In this document: one piece after another, positions 1-7,988 of the stretch | Position numbering within the stretch: position 1 is the first letter of the stretch | Layout: each line of letters starts with the position of its first letter | Origin: Cellvibrionaceae bacterium | Lineage (GTDB): Bacteria; Pseudomonadota; Gammaproteobacteria; Pseudomonadales; Cellvibrionaceae | Direction of reading: 5' to 3' | Length of the DNA stretch: 50,088 nucleotides | Assembly: GCA_028281575.1 (NCBI GenBank) | Contig: JANQJP010000042.1 | Location: forward strand, 1-50,088 | Program-made: the position numbers and the translations under genes | The notes under the pieces: model-generated | What the model was told of the DNA's origin: nothing | The model's database searches: none | The model's input: the letters and a program-made list of their open reading frames with translations, nothing else

Positions 1-193
1 CACAACCCGAATAGCCATATGGATGTGGCGTATTAGAACAATGCAGGAGCAATTTCGAGGGCCAGGCCAGAATGTCCTCTAGCTGCGTTGATAGTCGCTG
101 ATGTGGAATAACCACTTCACGCTCATATCGCCTTACTAAAGAAAATTCTGGTCTCTGGCAGTGGTATCGAATTTGTGTAGACAAGCCCTAGTG
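1..193. mobile_element. Repeat element, left copy (partial, MITE-like)
   Basis: The first 160 bases match 49922-50088 in the same orientation at roughly 90% by eye, with point differences and a short insertion in the right copy. Bases 161-193 (ending in GACAAGCCCTAGTG) are the reverse complement, with one indel, of 49756-49789 at the start of the right copy. The family is therefore an element of about 365 bp with terminal inverted repeats of about 33 bp, and this is the right-hand part of one copy. No transposase reading frame is visible. The right end lies only 9 bases beyond the halogenase stop codon, so the element may also serve that operon as a transcription end. MITE-like is an inference from the terminal repeats and non-coding content. 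Confidence 0.75.
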
Positions 194-202
194 TCACTGG
201 CC

Positions 203-1747
203 TTAAGCGAACTCGGGCTTGGACTTGGCTGTTGCCGGTGAAATTCGCGGGTGTACGCGCTCGTGTTTTATGTTGCCGTAATCGCGCATATTGTAGTCTT
301 TCATCCGATTACAGATAAAATCGTGTAGGTAAGCCACATCTTCAGTGGGCACGTTATCTAGCTTATATAGCTCAAGTACCTTGTTATAAATTTCATTGAA
401 CATGTTTAGAAAATGGTCATCGCCGACGTTGAGTTGCAACCATTTAGGGTCGTGTGGACGGCCAATACCACCGCGCATAACGAAAGTTTCCGCACCCATA
501 AAACAAAAGAAGGCATAATGTCTAAATACATCGAAGTGTTTAAAGCTCTTGTAGATTCCGTCAACTAAATAACAGAAGTGATGCCATTCTTTATATAACG
601 ATTTTTCGTACTGAGCCAAATATTTCTTGTCGAAGCTCTTGTTCGCTAAAATCTTCGTATTAAGAATATCTACAAGGCGGTTTATGCATATAAGTGTGTG
701 TCCCAAACCTGTGGCAAACCACGCGTCACCGCCGACGGCAGCCCCTGAAAGCAAGGCCCAGCGATCTCCAACAGCGTGGGTTGTTCGAAACTGTGTTCGA
801 CCCGTTTTTATATATGGCATAAGTCGCTCGCGGCCTTCGAGCATATTTTTCATAATCGGGTAGCGATTAATAATTTCCCAAAATTCTTCTTCACCGGATT
901 TATCGTTTATCGGGAATTTATCCAAATCCAGGCTTAACCCTACACTAGCGATGCCGTTGTCAAAGCGAATCAACCACAACCACCCGCCTTCAAAACAATG
1001 GTGTTGTGTTGATCGGTGTCGCGATACGGGTGCCCTGTCCAAAAATGCCTTATCACAAGGCATCGCGTCTTCGAGTTCGCCAATATTGTTAAAATGCGTA
1101 AAAATACTGCGGGTTTTTAAAGGCACATCCAAGTCTTCTTGAGGAATTGCTAAGCCAAAGTGTTTGGATAGTACAGATTTATATCCACTTGCATCGATAA
1201 TAAACTGCGCTTCAAAAATACACTCTTCATTATTATTTACACAGTGCAGGGATACACCGTTATCACGAAAATCCAATGTTTCGATGCTCGTTTCATCGAA
1301 ATATTCAGCTCCGTATTTACGCGCAACGTCAATCAAATATACATCGCTTTCGGCGCGCAGTAGTTGCGAATCAACACCGGGGGTTTGCACAATAATTTCG
1401 GGCACCTCACCGGACTTTAGTCGAGGCTCAGCGAGCCCCTGTTCATGCCAAAAATAGTGAAACAGTTCTTTGGGGGCGCTGGTGAACGGCAGATTGTCTG
1501 AAATTATCCGGTCGTAACTCGACATACTGATGAATTCGGGAATATCGTATGTTTCCCCTAAAATCTGGATCACCTTTCCAAAAATCGGTGTGGTTGATTC
1601 GCCGAGGGCAAAGCGTGGATGCTTGCCCTTCTCTATCATTGCCACTTTGTGGCCAGATTTGGCTAACATTGTTGCTGTCACAGCACCACCAAAGCCTGAG
1701 CCAATAATAATTACATCGTATATGGGTTCATTTGTTTTTTGATTCAT
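203..1747 (-). CDS. Flavin-dependent halogenase-like oxidoreductase (halogenase 1)
   Basis: A 514-residue FAD enzyme of the tryptophan-halogenase-like superfamily, which uses FADH2, O2 and halide to halogenate aromatic rings. Visible features are the Rossmann GSGFGG at residues 16-21, GES at 49-51, PKELFHYFW at 92-100 whose K93 may be the hypohalite-carrying lysine (inferred), DASGYKS at 185-191, and WLWLIR at 256-261. The last is the WxWxIP halogenase signature with Pro changed to Arg; the paralogue at 35638-37194 keeps WFWFIP. By eye the two proteins are about two thirds identical over their first 95 residues. It lies 60 bases downstream of the transacylase gene on the same strand, so the two are probably cotranscribed. 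A plain FAD monooxygenase role remains possible because of the altered signature. Confidence 0.8.
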   Translation of the reverse strand: MNQKTNEPIYDVIIIGSGFGGAVTATMLAKSGHKVAMIEKGKHPRFALGESTTPIFGKVIQILGETYDIPEFISMSSYDRIISDNLPFTSAPKELFHYFWHEQGLAEPRLKSGEVPEIIVQTPGVDSQLLRAESDVYLIDVARKYGAEYFDETSIETLDFRDNGVSLHCVNNNEECIFEAQFIIDASGYKSVLSKHFGLAIPQEDLDVPLKTRSIFTHFNNIGELEDAMPCDKAFLDRAPVSRHRSTQHHCFEGGWLWLIRFDNGIASVGLSLDLDKFPINDKSGEEEFWEIINRYPIMKNMLEGRERLMPYIKTGRTQFRTTHAVGDRWALLSGAAVGGDAWFATGLGHTLICINRLVDILNTKILANKSFDKKYLAQYEKSLYKEWHHFCYLVDGIYKSFKHFDVFRHYAFFCFMGAETFVMRGGIGRPHDPKWLQLNVGDDHFLNMFNEIYNKVLELYKLDNVPTEDVAYLHDFICNRMKDYNMRDYGNIKHERVHPRISPATAKSKPEFA

Positions 1748-1807
1748 TGGCTTAGTTTCTTTTATTTTTTCTATAACTTGTGAAAATCTAAATTATTGAA
1801 CGAACAA

Positions 1808-2707
1808 TCAAGCCATGCTTGTATTTTCAAGTTGTTCCTCAGTTCGAAGCTCCTGGTTATGTTGCATATCGCGTTTAATTGCTTTGACAAACTTGGTCAA
1901 GACTTTACCCTCTCCCAACTCAAAAAATTCTGTCTCGCCGAGTTCGAGTAGTCGTCGAATGCTTTTGGTCCACCTTACCGGCTGGACTATTTGCTCCACC
2001 AAATTCTCCTTAATATTTCCCGCTTTATATGGCAGTGCATTAGTGTTGGCGAGTACGGGAATTTGAATCGATGAGAATGAATAATCGTCTAAATAATGTT
2101 CGAACTTAACCTTCGCTTCGGCCATATAACGCGAATGAAATGCACCGCTTGTATTTAATACGGTATAGGATGCATCGATTAAATCAAAGATTGGTTCGAG
2201 TGCAACGATGCTTTCTCTCGGTCCTGCAATAACGGTTTGTAGTGGCGAATTATAATTGGCGATATCAATAACATCTGCGTTGTATTGTTCGAGAACTTGT
2301 TGAACCTGCTGAGGCCGCGGGCCTATAACCGCTGCCATAGCGCCCTTTTCCGCTTCCGCCATAAGTTCGCCGCGTTTTTTTACCAGGGCCAGCCCCTCTT
2401 CAAAACTGAAAGCACCCACTGCATGTAAGGCGTTATATTCTCCGAGGCTGTGGCCAATGACAAAATCGGGGAGCTGACCACCTTCATTCAGTTTATGCCT
2501 GTAATGCATAGCGTTGACAACATAAATGGCGGGCTGAGTATATTGTGTTTGACCCAGGCGTTGCTCGGAATCTTCCAGACACAGTGCTTTAACTGAATAA
2601 CCGAGAACATCGCTCGCGCTGCCCTCTAAGTCGGGATAGGCTTCAAATAAAGCCGCTCCCATTCCCTTTTTTTGTGAGCCCTGCCCTGGAAACATATACG
2701 TGCTCAT
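1808..2707 (-). CDS. Malonyl-CoA:ACP transacylase (FabD-like)
   Basis: Loads malonyl units from CoA onto acyl carrier protein. The protein is 299 residues from the preferred start; an in-frame ATG four codons upstream (2719) is possible, but GGGAG lies six bases before the ATG at 2707. It shows the N-terminal FPGQGSQ motif, nucleophile motif GHSLGE (Ser about 87), the LVKKRGELM arginine region and GAFHSR (His about 191), the last typical of malonyl-specific enzymes. Actinobacterial type II PKS clusters usually borrow FabD from fatty acid synthesis, so a cluster-borne copy is notable. It is the first gene of the minus-strand arm, followed by halogenase 1, and is divergent from the ketoreductase. 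It could be the cell's general FabD, but no other fatty-acid genes are nearby. Confidence 0.9.
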   Translation of the reverse strand: MSTYMFPGQGSQKKGMGAALFEAYPDLEGSASDVLGYSVKALCLEDSEQRLGQTQYTQPAIYVVNAMHYRHKLNEGGQLPDFVIGHSLGEYNALHAVGAFSFEEGLALVKKRGELMAEAEKGAMAAVIGPRPQQVQQVLEQYNADVIDIANYNSPLQTVIAGPRESIVALEPIFDLIDASYTVLNTSGAFHSRYMAEAKVKFEHYLDDYSFSSIQIPVLANTNALPYKAGNIKENLVEQIVQPVRWTKSIRRLLELGETEFFELGEGKVLTKFVKAIKRDMQHNQELRTEEQLENTSMA

Positions 2708-2783
2708 GGACGCTCCCATTTATGGCCATAAGGAAATTTCCTCAGGTTATCTAACTACTTATATGTCAGGTAGGCTCAATTTT

Positions 2784-2818
2784 TGGATTCAATGTCTCTA
2801 TCTTGAACATTGAATCCA
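2784..2818. promoter_or_regulatory. 12-bp inverted repeat, candidate LysR-type operator
   Basis: Perfect arms at 2784-2795 (TGGATTCAATGT) and 2807-2818 (ACATTGAATCCA) surround an 11-base spacer. The inner edges form T-N11-A, the general LysR-family binding pattern. The site lies in the 244-base gap between the divergent transacylase and ketoreductase starts, where one operator could control both arms. The LysR gene at 37258-38199 is the obvious candidate regulator, but that pairing is inference. A hairpin in the leader RNA is an alternative reading. Confidence 0.6.
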
Positions 2819-2951
2819 GCGTCAGTGATATTTAACAATGAAGCATAGGACGACAAGCGAATAAACGCTGGAGGTTCGGCTGCCACCAGTGACGAAAACA
2901 ATAATATTAAGCAGTGCCCTTCCCTGAAAGCACTGTATCTGGAGTTGGAAT

Positions 2952-3731
2952 ATGAGTAAGTATGCATTGGTGACGGGGGCTACCGGAGGCATAGGGCGTG
3001 CGATTGCCTTGCAGCTTTGCAAAGACGGTTACGGCATCATATTGGTCGCTAGAACAGAAGAAAAACTGCAGCAGCGCGAGTTCGAATTAAAGAATGAATA
3101 TAGCAACGCGAATATTTTCTCTATGAAATGTGATGTTGCGAATTCCGCTGAAGTTACCGCGCTTTATTTGGATTTACAGGAAAAAGACATTTCTCTCTCG
3201 GTTCTTGTTAATTGCGCAGGCATATCCGGTGGCGGAATTACCGCAGAAATTACCGACGATACCTGGTTAAACGTCATTAATACCAATGTCAATGGCATGT
3301 TTTTTATGACACGGGAGCTGCTGCGGCTTTCGATGATGCCCAACGGCGGCAGAATTATAAATATTGCGTCGACGGGTGGAAAACAGGGCGTTATTCACGG
3401 CTCGCCCTACTGTGCGTCGAAACACGCGATGGTGGGTTTTTCTAAAGCCCTAGGTTTGGAACTGGCTCGAAATAAATCCGGTATTACCGTCAATGCAGTG
3501 TGCCCGGGGTTTGTCGAAACCGAAATGGCCGAACGCGTGCGCAAACATTATGCAAACATTTGGGGAACTGACGAAAAAGAAGCAAAACGACGCGTCGAAG
3601 AACGCGTGCCCATTGGTCGTTATATCGAACCGGACGAGGTCGCTGCCATGGTTTCATACATCGCCTCACCTATCGCAAGTGGCGTTACTGCTCAAGCGCT
3701 AAATGTCTGCGGTGGTCTTGGCAATTACTAG
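2952..3731 (+). CDS. Polyketide ketoreductase (ActIII-type SDR)
   Basis: A 259-residue short-chain dehydrogenase that would use NADPH to reduce one carbonyl, C9 in classical systems, of the nascent poly-beta-ketone. It shows TGATGGIG at 8-15, NCAG at 87-90 and the catalytic triad S140, Y153, K157. STGGKQG at 140-146, just before the active-site tyrosine, is the hallmark that separates ActIII-like PKS reductases from ordinary FabG. The stereochemistry-associated PGG motif of ActIII reads SGG here (92-94). It is the first gene of the plus-strand core operon; GGAG precedes the ATG at good spacing. The next gene starts 6 bases after its stop. The position corresponds to antA in Photorhabdus. Confidence 0.92.
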   Translation: MSKYALVTGATGGIGRAIALQLCKDGYGIILVARTEEKLQQREFELKNEYSNANIFSMKCDVANSAEVTALYLDLQEKDISLSVLVNCAGISGGGITAEITDDTWLNVINTNVNGMFFMTRELLRLSMMPNGGRIINIASTGGKQGVIHGSPYCASKHAMVGFSKALGLELARNKSGITVNAVCPGFVETEMAERVRKHYANIWGTDEKEAKRRVEERVPIGRYIEPDEVAAMVSYIASPIASGVTAQALNVCGGLGNY

Positions 3732-3737
3732 TGCCCG

Positions 3738-4421
3738 ATGCAAAGAGACCTAGCTGCAAGCAATGACGCATGGGTGGATATATGGATAGTGTCGCTGACA
3801 GGCGATGAACATGTTTCTGAAACATTGCTCAGGCAGGCGAGTGACAAAGAACGCCTCGCCAAAATAATACCGGTTAAAAAAAAGCGAGAGTTTATATTTC
3901 GCCGCACGGCTTTGAACTACGTTCTCTCCCAATATTTAGAAAACTACAATATTGTCAGCAACGAAGACGAAAAACCAAAACTCGTTACGGGAAATGCTTG
4001 TCAGCATATAGGCTTCAGCTTAAGCGCTTCTAAAAATTACTGTTCGATAGCTGTTTCTTCAAATGATATCGGTATCGATATCGAAGCCATCGATACCCAG
4101 GTTGATATCACTGGTATTTGCGAACGTTTTATTCCCCATTTTGATCACATGCTCGACCAGCTGAGCCTTTGCGGCGCTGACACACGAGCGTACTCAACTA
4201 TCTGGTGGTGTAAATTAGAAGCTTTTACCAAGCTTTATGGTTTCGGTTTAGACAAGGTCATACATGATGCTAAGCGAATGAAAGAATTTGTTATGAGGAA
4301 ATATTCTCATGAGCGAATTGTCTCTACAGAAAAATATGTCTGTGCGGTATCAAAAAAACACGAATTTACTATAGATAATATATACAAAATTCCGTTCGAG
4401 CGGGTTTTATATGCAAGCTAA
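3738..4421 (+). CDS. Sfp-type 4'-phosphopantetheinyl transferase
   Basis: Transfers phosphopantetheine from CoA to the conserved serine of the cluster ACP, turning apo- into holo-ACP. The 227-residue length fits the Sfp/EntD class. The magnesium-binding motif GIDIE is at 112-116 and WWCKLEAFTK at 156-165. In Sfp the second motif reads WxxKExxxK; here the lysine of the KE pair is leucine with a lysine one residue earlier, a variant I believe also occurs in other proteobacterial members. The gene overlaps the following cyclase by 11 bases, implying coupled translation. A dedicated transferase inside the operon matches the Photorhabdus arrangement (antB). Confidence 0.88.
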   Translation: MQRDLAASNDAWVDIWIVSLTGDEHVSETLLRQASDKERLAKIIPVKKKREFIFRRTALNYVLSQYLENYNIVSNEDEKPKLVTGNACQHIGFSLSASKNYCSIAVSSNDIGIDIEAIDTQVDITGICERFIPHFDHMLDQLSLCGADTRAYSTIWWCKLEAFTKLYGFGLDKVIHDAKRMKEFVMRKYSHERIVSTEKYVCAVSKKHEFTIDNIYKIPFERVLYAS

Positions 4422-5235
4422 TATTATTGATTTAAGCGTTAGCATAAGCGAAGACAACTGGGAGCCAGAGCCAGTTAAACGCCTGTATTTAAATCATAAA
4501 GATGGTGCGGACAAACTGGGCGAAAGCTACGCCTATTTCAAATCGAACAGTTTGTTTAAAAAGTGGTATTTAAAGTTATTTAAACCCAAAAAATACGTTA
4601 TCGATCATAAAGACTTCCCCGACGAACAAGGCTTATCGCTAATGACTTACAGCCTTACCACGCATACGGGAACACATATAGATGCCCCATTCCACTACGG
4701 ACATCGCGAAGATCAGGCGCCGCAGCGTACGGTGACCGATATTCCATTATCGTGGTGCTACGGCCCTGGCGTTTTGCTTGACTTTTCCGCAGACGGTGCA
4801 GCGATCAATGCTGAAAACATCCAGAAAAAACTTACGCATATAAATTACGAGCTCCAGGTGGGGGATATCGTTTTAATTAATACTGGTGCTGGCGAAAATA
4901 TTGGCAAAAAAAACTACTTCACACATTATCGCGCGATAGAGCCAAGCGCACTCGCGTGGCTATGTGATCATGGCGTAAATGTTATTGGTACAGATGCTTT
5001 CAGTTTTGACCCGCCCTTCTGTGACATGATCGATCGCTATAAAGAAACAGGTGATAAATCTGTACTTTGGCCAGCACATTTTTTCGGTAGAGATCGCGAG
5101 TATATTCAAATTGAACGTCTCGGTAATCTTGCTGACCTTCCGACAGCAACGGGTTTTAAAGTCTGCTGTTTTCCAATTAAGTTGGATGGTGCCGACGCGG
5201 CGTGGAGTCGCGTTGTCGCTATATATGAACACTAA
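4411..5235 (+). CDS. Metal-dependent polyketide cyclase (kynurenine formamidase-like fold)
   Basis: A 274-residue member of the cyclase family COG1878/PF04199, recognised from HTGTHIDAPFH at residues 85-95, the HxGTHxDxPxH metal-binding signature. Members include arylformamidases, and others act as later-ring cyclases in aromatic polyketide pathways. The position between the phosphopantetheinyl transferase and KS-alpha, with an 11-base overlap to the former, corresponds to antC and argues for ring closure here. The metal, the ring closed and the regiochemistry cannot be read from sequence. There is no signal peptide, so it is cytoplasmic. Confidence 0.8.
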   Translation: MQANIIDLSVSISEDNWEPEPVKRLYLNHKDGADKLGESYAYFKSNSLFKKWYLKLFKPKKYVIDHKDFPDEQGLSLMTYSLTTHTGTHIDAPFHYGHREDQAPQRTVTDIPLSWCYGPGVLLDFSADGAAINAENIQKKLTHINYELQVGDIVLINTGAGENIGKKNYFTHYRAIEPSALAWLCDHGVNVIGTDAFSFDPPFCDMIDRYKETGDKSVLWPAHFFGRDREYIQIERLGNLADLPTATGFKVCCFPIKLDGADAAWSRVVAIYEH

Positions 5236-5267
5236 AACAAGGTATTTTTTAGTATTAAGGCTTAGCT

Positions 5268-6533
5268 ATGCGCAATAGAGTCGTTATTACAGGACTTGGA
5301 GTCATTGCACCCAATGGTATAGGTGTTGAAGAATTCTGGCGAAATACTGTAGAGGGAAACACGGGTATAAAACCGTATGCGTGGGGCAATGCATTCGGTT
5401 TTAAAAGCCAGGGTACCGGGCAGGTATTGGATTTTAATCCGACGGATTTCGATCTTTCTGAAGCAGAGCTCGCTTCTCATGGGCGATATATACATTTTGC
5501 ACTGGCCAGCGCTGAAATGGCGGTGAAGGATTCCAGGTTAAATATTGATGAACTTGACCCAATGCGGACGGGTGTGTTGATAGCTAGCGCAATTGCTGAC
5601 GCAGCTTCCATGGAAAAAAATCTTTTAGCCTTAGCACCTGAAGAAGCGTCTCCTCTCGGCGAACAACAGCTTCCCTCGGGTGAGAACATCTTGAGTGATA
5701 ATTTAAATTTCGGTATTGCCGCAAATGAAATTGCCAGGCGCTATAACGCGGCAGGTCCTGTTTATAATTTATCGACCGGCTGTACCGCTGGGGTAGATGC
5801 ACTCGGTTTTGCTTTTGAACAAATACGTAATGGTTACGCGGATATTATGATTGCAGGTGCAAGCGAAGCCCCCTTGTGTCCATTGTCGATCGGTTCGTTC
5901 GAAGCGCTAGGTGCGTTGTCGTCCCGCGAGTGTAGCGACGTTGCCACCGCATCGTGCCCCTACTCGAAAGAGCGCGATGGTTTTGTGATTGCTGAAGGTT
6001 GTGGCATTTTTGTTCTGGAGTCCTACGAAAATGCCGTGCGTCGGGGCGCGACAATTTATGCCGAGTTAATTGGCTATGCGTCTGTTAATAATGCTTATCA
6101 TATGACGGACTTGCCAGCACCAGGTACGGCGATGGCAGAATGTATTAAGCTCGCGCTTGAAGATGCCAACTGCACGGCTGCAGATATCAATCATATCAGC
6201 TCCCATGGCAGTTCGACGCCGCAAAATGATGAGAACGAAAGCTCGGCGATAAAAAGTATATTTGGCGACCTTGCCTACAAGATTCCCGTTAACTCGCTTA
6301 AATCCATGACAGGGCACGCGCTGTCTGCGGCCAACGCAATCGAACTCGTTGCCTTATGTATGGAATTTCGCGATCAAGTTGTTTTTCCGACAATTAATTA
6401 CCAAACGCCGGACGATGTTTGCGACCTTGATTACGTTGCAAATATTGCCAGGGATTCTGTGGTGAATTGCGCGATTAAATTATCCAGCGGCTTTTCAGGT
6501 ATTCACAGTGTAATCGCATTGAGGGCCGCTTAA
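5268..6533 (+). CDS. Type II PKS ketosynthase alpha (KS-alpha)
   Basis: A 421-residue condensing enzyme that extends the polyketide on the ACP by decarboxylative Claisen condensation as a heterodimer with the chain-length factor. The catalytic set is complete: C172 in STGCTAG, H313 in SSHGSSTPQND, and K345 plus H350 in KSMTGH. AAGG lies seven bases before the ATG. The chain-length factor starts two bases after its stop, as usual for stoichiometric coupled expression. KS-alpha/CLF pairs also make aryl polyenes in Gram-negative bacteria, but the neighbouring ActIII-type reductase, START aromatase and cyclase point to an aromatic product. Confidence 0.95.
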   Translation: MRNRVVITGLGVIAPNGIGVEEFWRNTVEGNTGIKPYAWGNAFGFKSQGTGQVLDFNPTDFDLSEAELASHGRYIHFALASAEMAVKDSRLNIDELDPMRTGVLIASAIADAASMEKNLLALAPEEASPLGEQQLPSGENILSDNLNFGIAANEIARRYNAAGPVYNLSTGCTAGVDALGFAFEQIRNGYADIMIAGASEAPLCPLSIGSFEALGALSSRECSDVATASCPYSKERDGFVIAEGCGIFVLESYENAVRRGATIYAELIGYASVNNAYHMTDLPAPGTAMAECIKLALEDANCTAADINHISSHGSSTPQNDENESSAIKSIFGDLAYKIPVNSLKSMTGHALSAANAIELVALCMEFRDQVVFPTINYQTPDDVCDLDYVANIARDSVVNCAIKLSSGFSGIHSVIALRAA

Positions 6534-6534
6534 G

Positions 6535-7680
6535 ATGCCAGATCACAAACGCGTCGTCATCACCGGGGCCAGTGCGGTCTCCCCTTTTGGCCATACACTC
6601 GAAGCACTTTGCAGTTATTTAAGCACGAGTGAATATTCGCAACAGGGTGTTGAGAGCAAGTACTTAAACGATCACATGCAATACCATGCGATTAAGCATC
6701 TTGACTTCGAGCAGCGTATGAGTGGTCGTAAGAAAAACAAGCTCGATTTATTTTGCATATACGGTCTGTGCGCTGCTGACACAGCGTTAACGGAAAGCCG
6801 CTTGCTCGAAGACGAAATAGACAAAGGGCGTATCGGCATTTTTGTCGGCAACGAATTAGGTGGTTGGGGGTTTACCGAACCGCAACTTATGGAATTACAT
6901 CGACATGGTGTGAGTGAAATGAGCGCCTATGTCGCGACCGCCTGGTTTCCTGCGGCGTTGCAGGGACAAATATCGCTCAGTTACGATATTACCGGTCAAT
7001 CCAAGACATTTTCTTCCGGCAGTGTATCCGGTTTACATACCATTGGTTACGCAGCGCAAGCCATTCAAGCGGGGCACGCCGACGCTATTTTATGCGGTGC
7101 CGCTGAGGATCTCTCCAGTAATTATGTCCAGGCGATTTTAAGTCGACACAATTACAACTCAAAGGCCGATGTAGAAATTTTCGGTCCGGGAATGCCGACA
7201 AATGTTGCTGATGGTGCGGCCTTTCTCGTGGTTGAGGACTATGAGCACGCGCTTGCGCGCGGTGCCGATATTTACTGTGAGCTCACACATTTCTCAAATA
7301 ATTTCTGTCCCAATCGACATTTAGTGGATGTGGTATTCGATAGCCAAAATAAACCGTCGATCCGCTCACCGAACAACCTATTCATTCTCGATGGTATGCT
7401 CGCAAATGAAACCGCGATGACTAAGGCGAGCCTCGAACGACTTTCTACTAATGCAACTTTGGTCAATACCAAACCTCAGCTAGGCAATATGTTTTCTGTC
7501 TCTGGCGTTATGGAGCTTGCCTGCGTGGCGCACGGAACCAGGCATGGCAATATTAGCCGATGCTTTTCGAGTGAAATGGCAGAGGATAGCGATCGAGTGT
7601 ATTCCAATATTTCAATAAGGAGGATTTCCCCGAAAGGAAATGTGTCAACTTTAAGTACCACCAAGCTAGAAAATGAGTAA
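6535..7680 (+). CDS. Chain-length factor (KS-beta)
   Basis: A 381-residue ketosynthase-fold protein without the condensing active site; as partner of KS-alpha it sets chain length. At the position of the KS cysteine it has serine (S163 in SSGSVSG), whereas most actinobacterial KS-beta proteins carry glutamine. The KSMTGH segment of KS-alpha is replaced by TKPQLGNMFS, so the catalytic histidine is also lost. GAGGG in the end of the KS-alpha gene supplies a ribosome site about nine bases before this ATG. It is somewhat shorter and more divergent than KS-alpha. Chain length cannot be predicted by eye; the similarity of the cluster to ant would suggest an octaketide (inference). Confidence 0.92.
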   Translation: MPDHKRVVITGASAVSPFGHTLEALCSYLSTSEYSQQGVESKYLNDHMQYHAIKHLDFEQRMSGRKKNKLDLFCIYGLCAADTALTESRLLEDEIDKGRIGIFVGNELGGWGFTEPQLMELHRHGVSEMSAYVATAWFPAALQGQISLSYDITGQSKTFSSGSVSGLHTIGYAAQAIQAGHADAILCGAAEDLSSNYVQAILSRHNYNSKADVEIFGPGMPTNVADGAAFLVVEDYEHALARGADIYCELTHFSNNFCPNRHLVDVVFDSQNKPSIRSPNNLFILDGMLANETAMTKASLERLSTNATLVNTKPQLGNMFSVSGVMELACVAHGTRHGNISRCFSSEMAEDSDRVYSNISIRRISPKGNVSTLSTTKLENE

Positions 7681-7685
7681 AAACT

Positions 7686-7934
7686 ATGAACAGTGAAATT
7701 GAAAAGCGTATTAAGTCTATTGTCGGATCATATATTGATATGTCGGCTGATGAAATATCGATGGATGCCAGTTTAGGTCGCGAATATGAAATGGATTCGA
7801 CGGAAATAACCGAACTTGCCAAAATTGTTGAAAAAGCGTTTGGAGTCGCTATAGCAAAAACCGATCGCAAAACCTGGAAGACAGTTGGTGATATATGTCA
7901 GTTTATTTCGGCTGCTCAGCCAGAAACAGCCTGA
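7686..7934 (+). CDS. Type II PKS acyl carrier protein
   Basis: An acidic, helical 82-residue protein. The phosphopantetheine attachment serine is S38 in YEMDSTEI, where the usual DSL reads DST. It would carry the growing chain between the KS/CLF, reductase, aromatase and cyclase. It lies five bases after the chain-length factor stop and 54 bases before the aromatase/cyclase. No strong Shine-Dalgarno is visible, so it may depend on coupling with the upstream gene. In Photorhabdus the next gene is a CoA ligase (antG) needed, as I recall, for ACP maturation; none is present here. Confidence 0.92.
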   Translation: MNSEIEKRIKSIVGSYIDMSADEISMDASLGREYEMDSTEITELAKIVEKAFGVAIAKTDRKTWKTVGDICQFISAAQPETA

Positions 7935-7988
7935 GCACGTAGGCTTTGCAATATTTATCCAGGATAAATGCCAACAAGGTAGCGGCTT

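Noticed and set aside
2776-3022. Minus-strand frames of 63 and 66 residues in the divergent promoter.
   Set aside because: They overlap the ketoreductase start and the operator-like repeat, and have no recognisable features.
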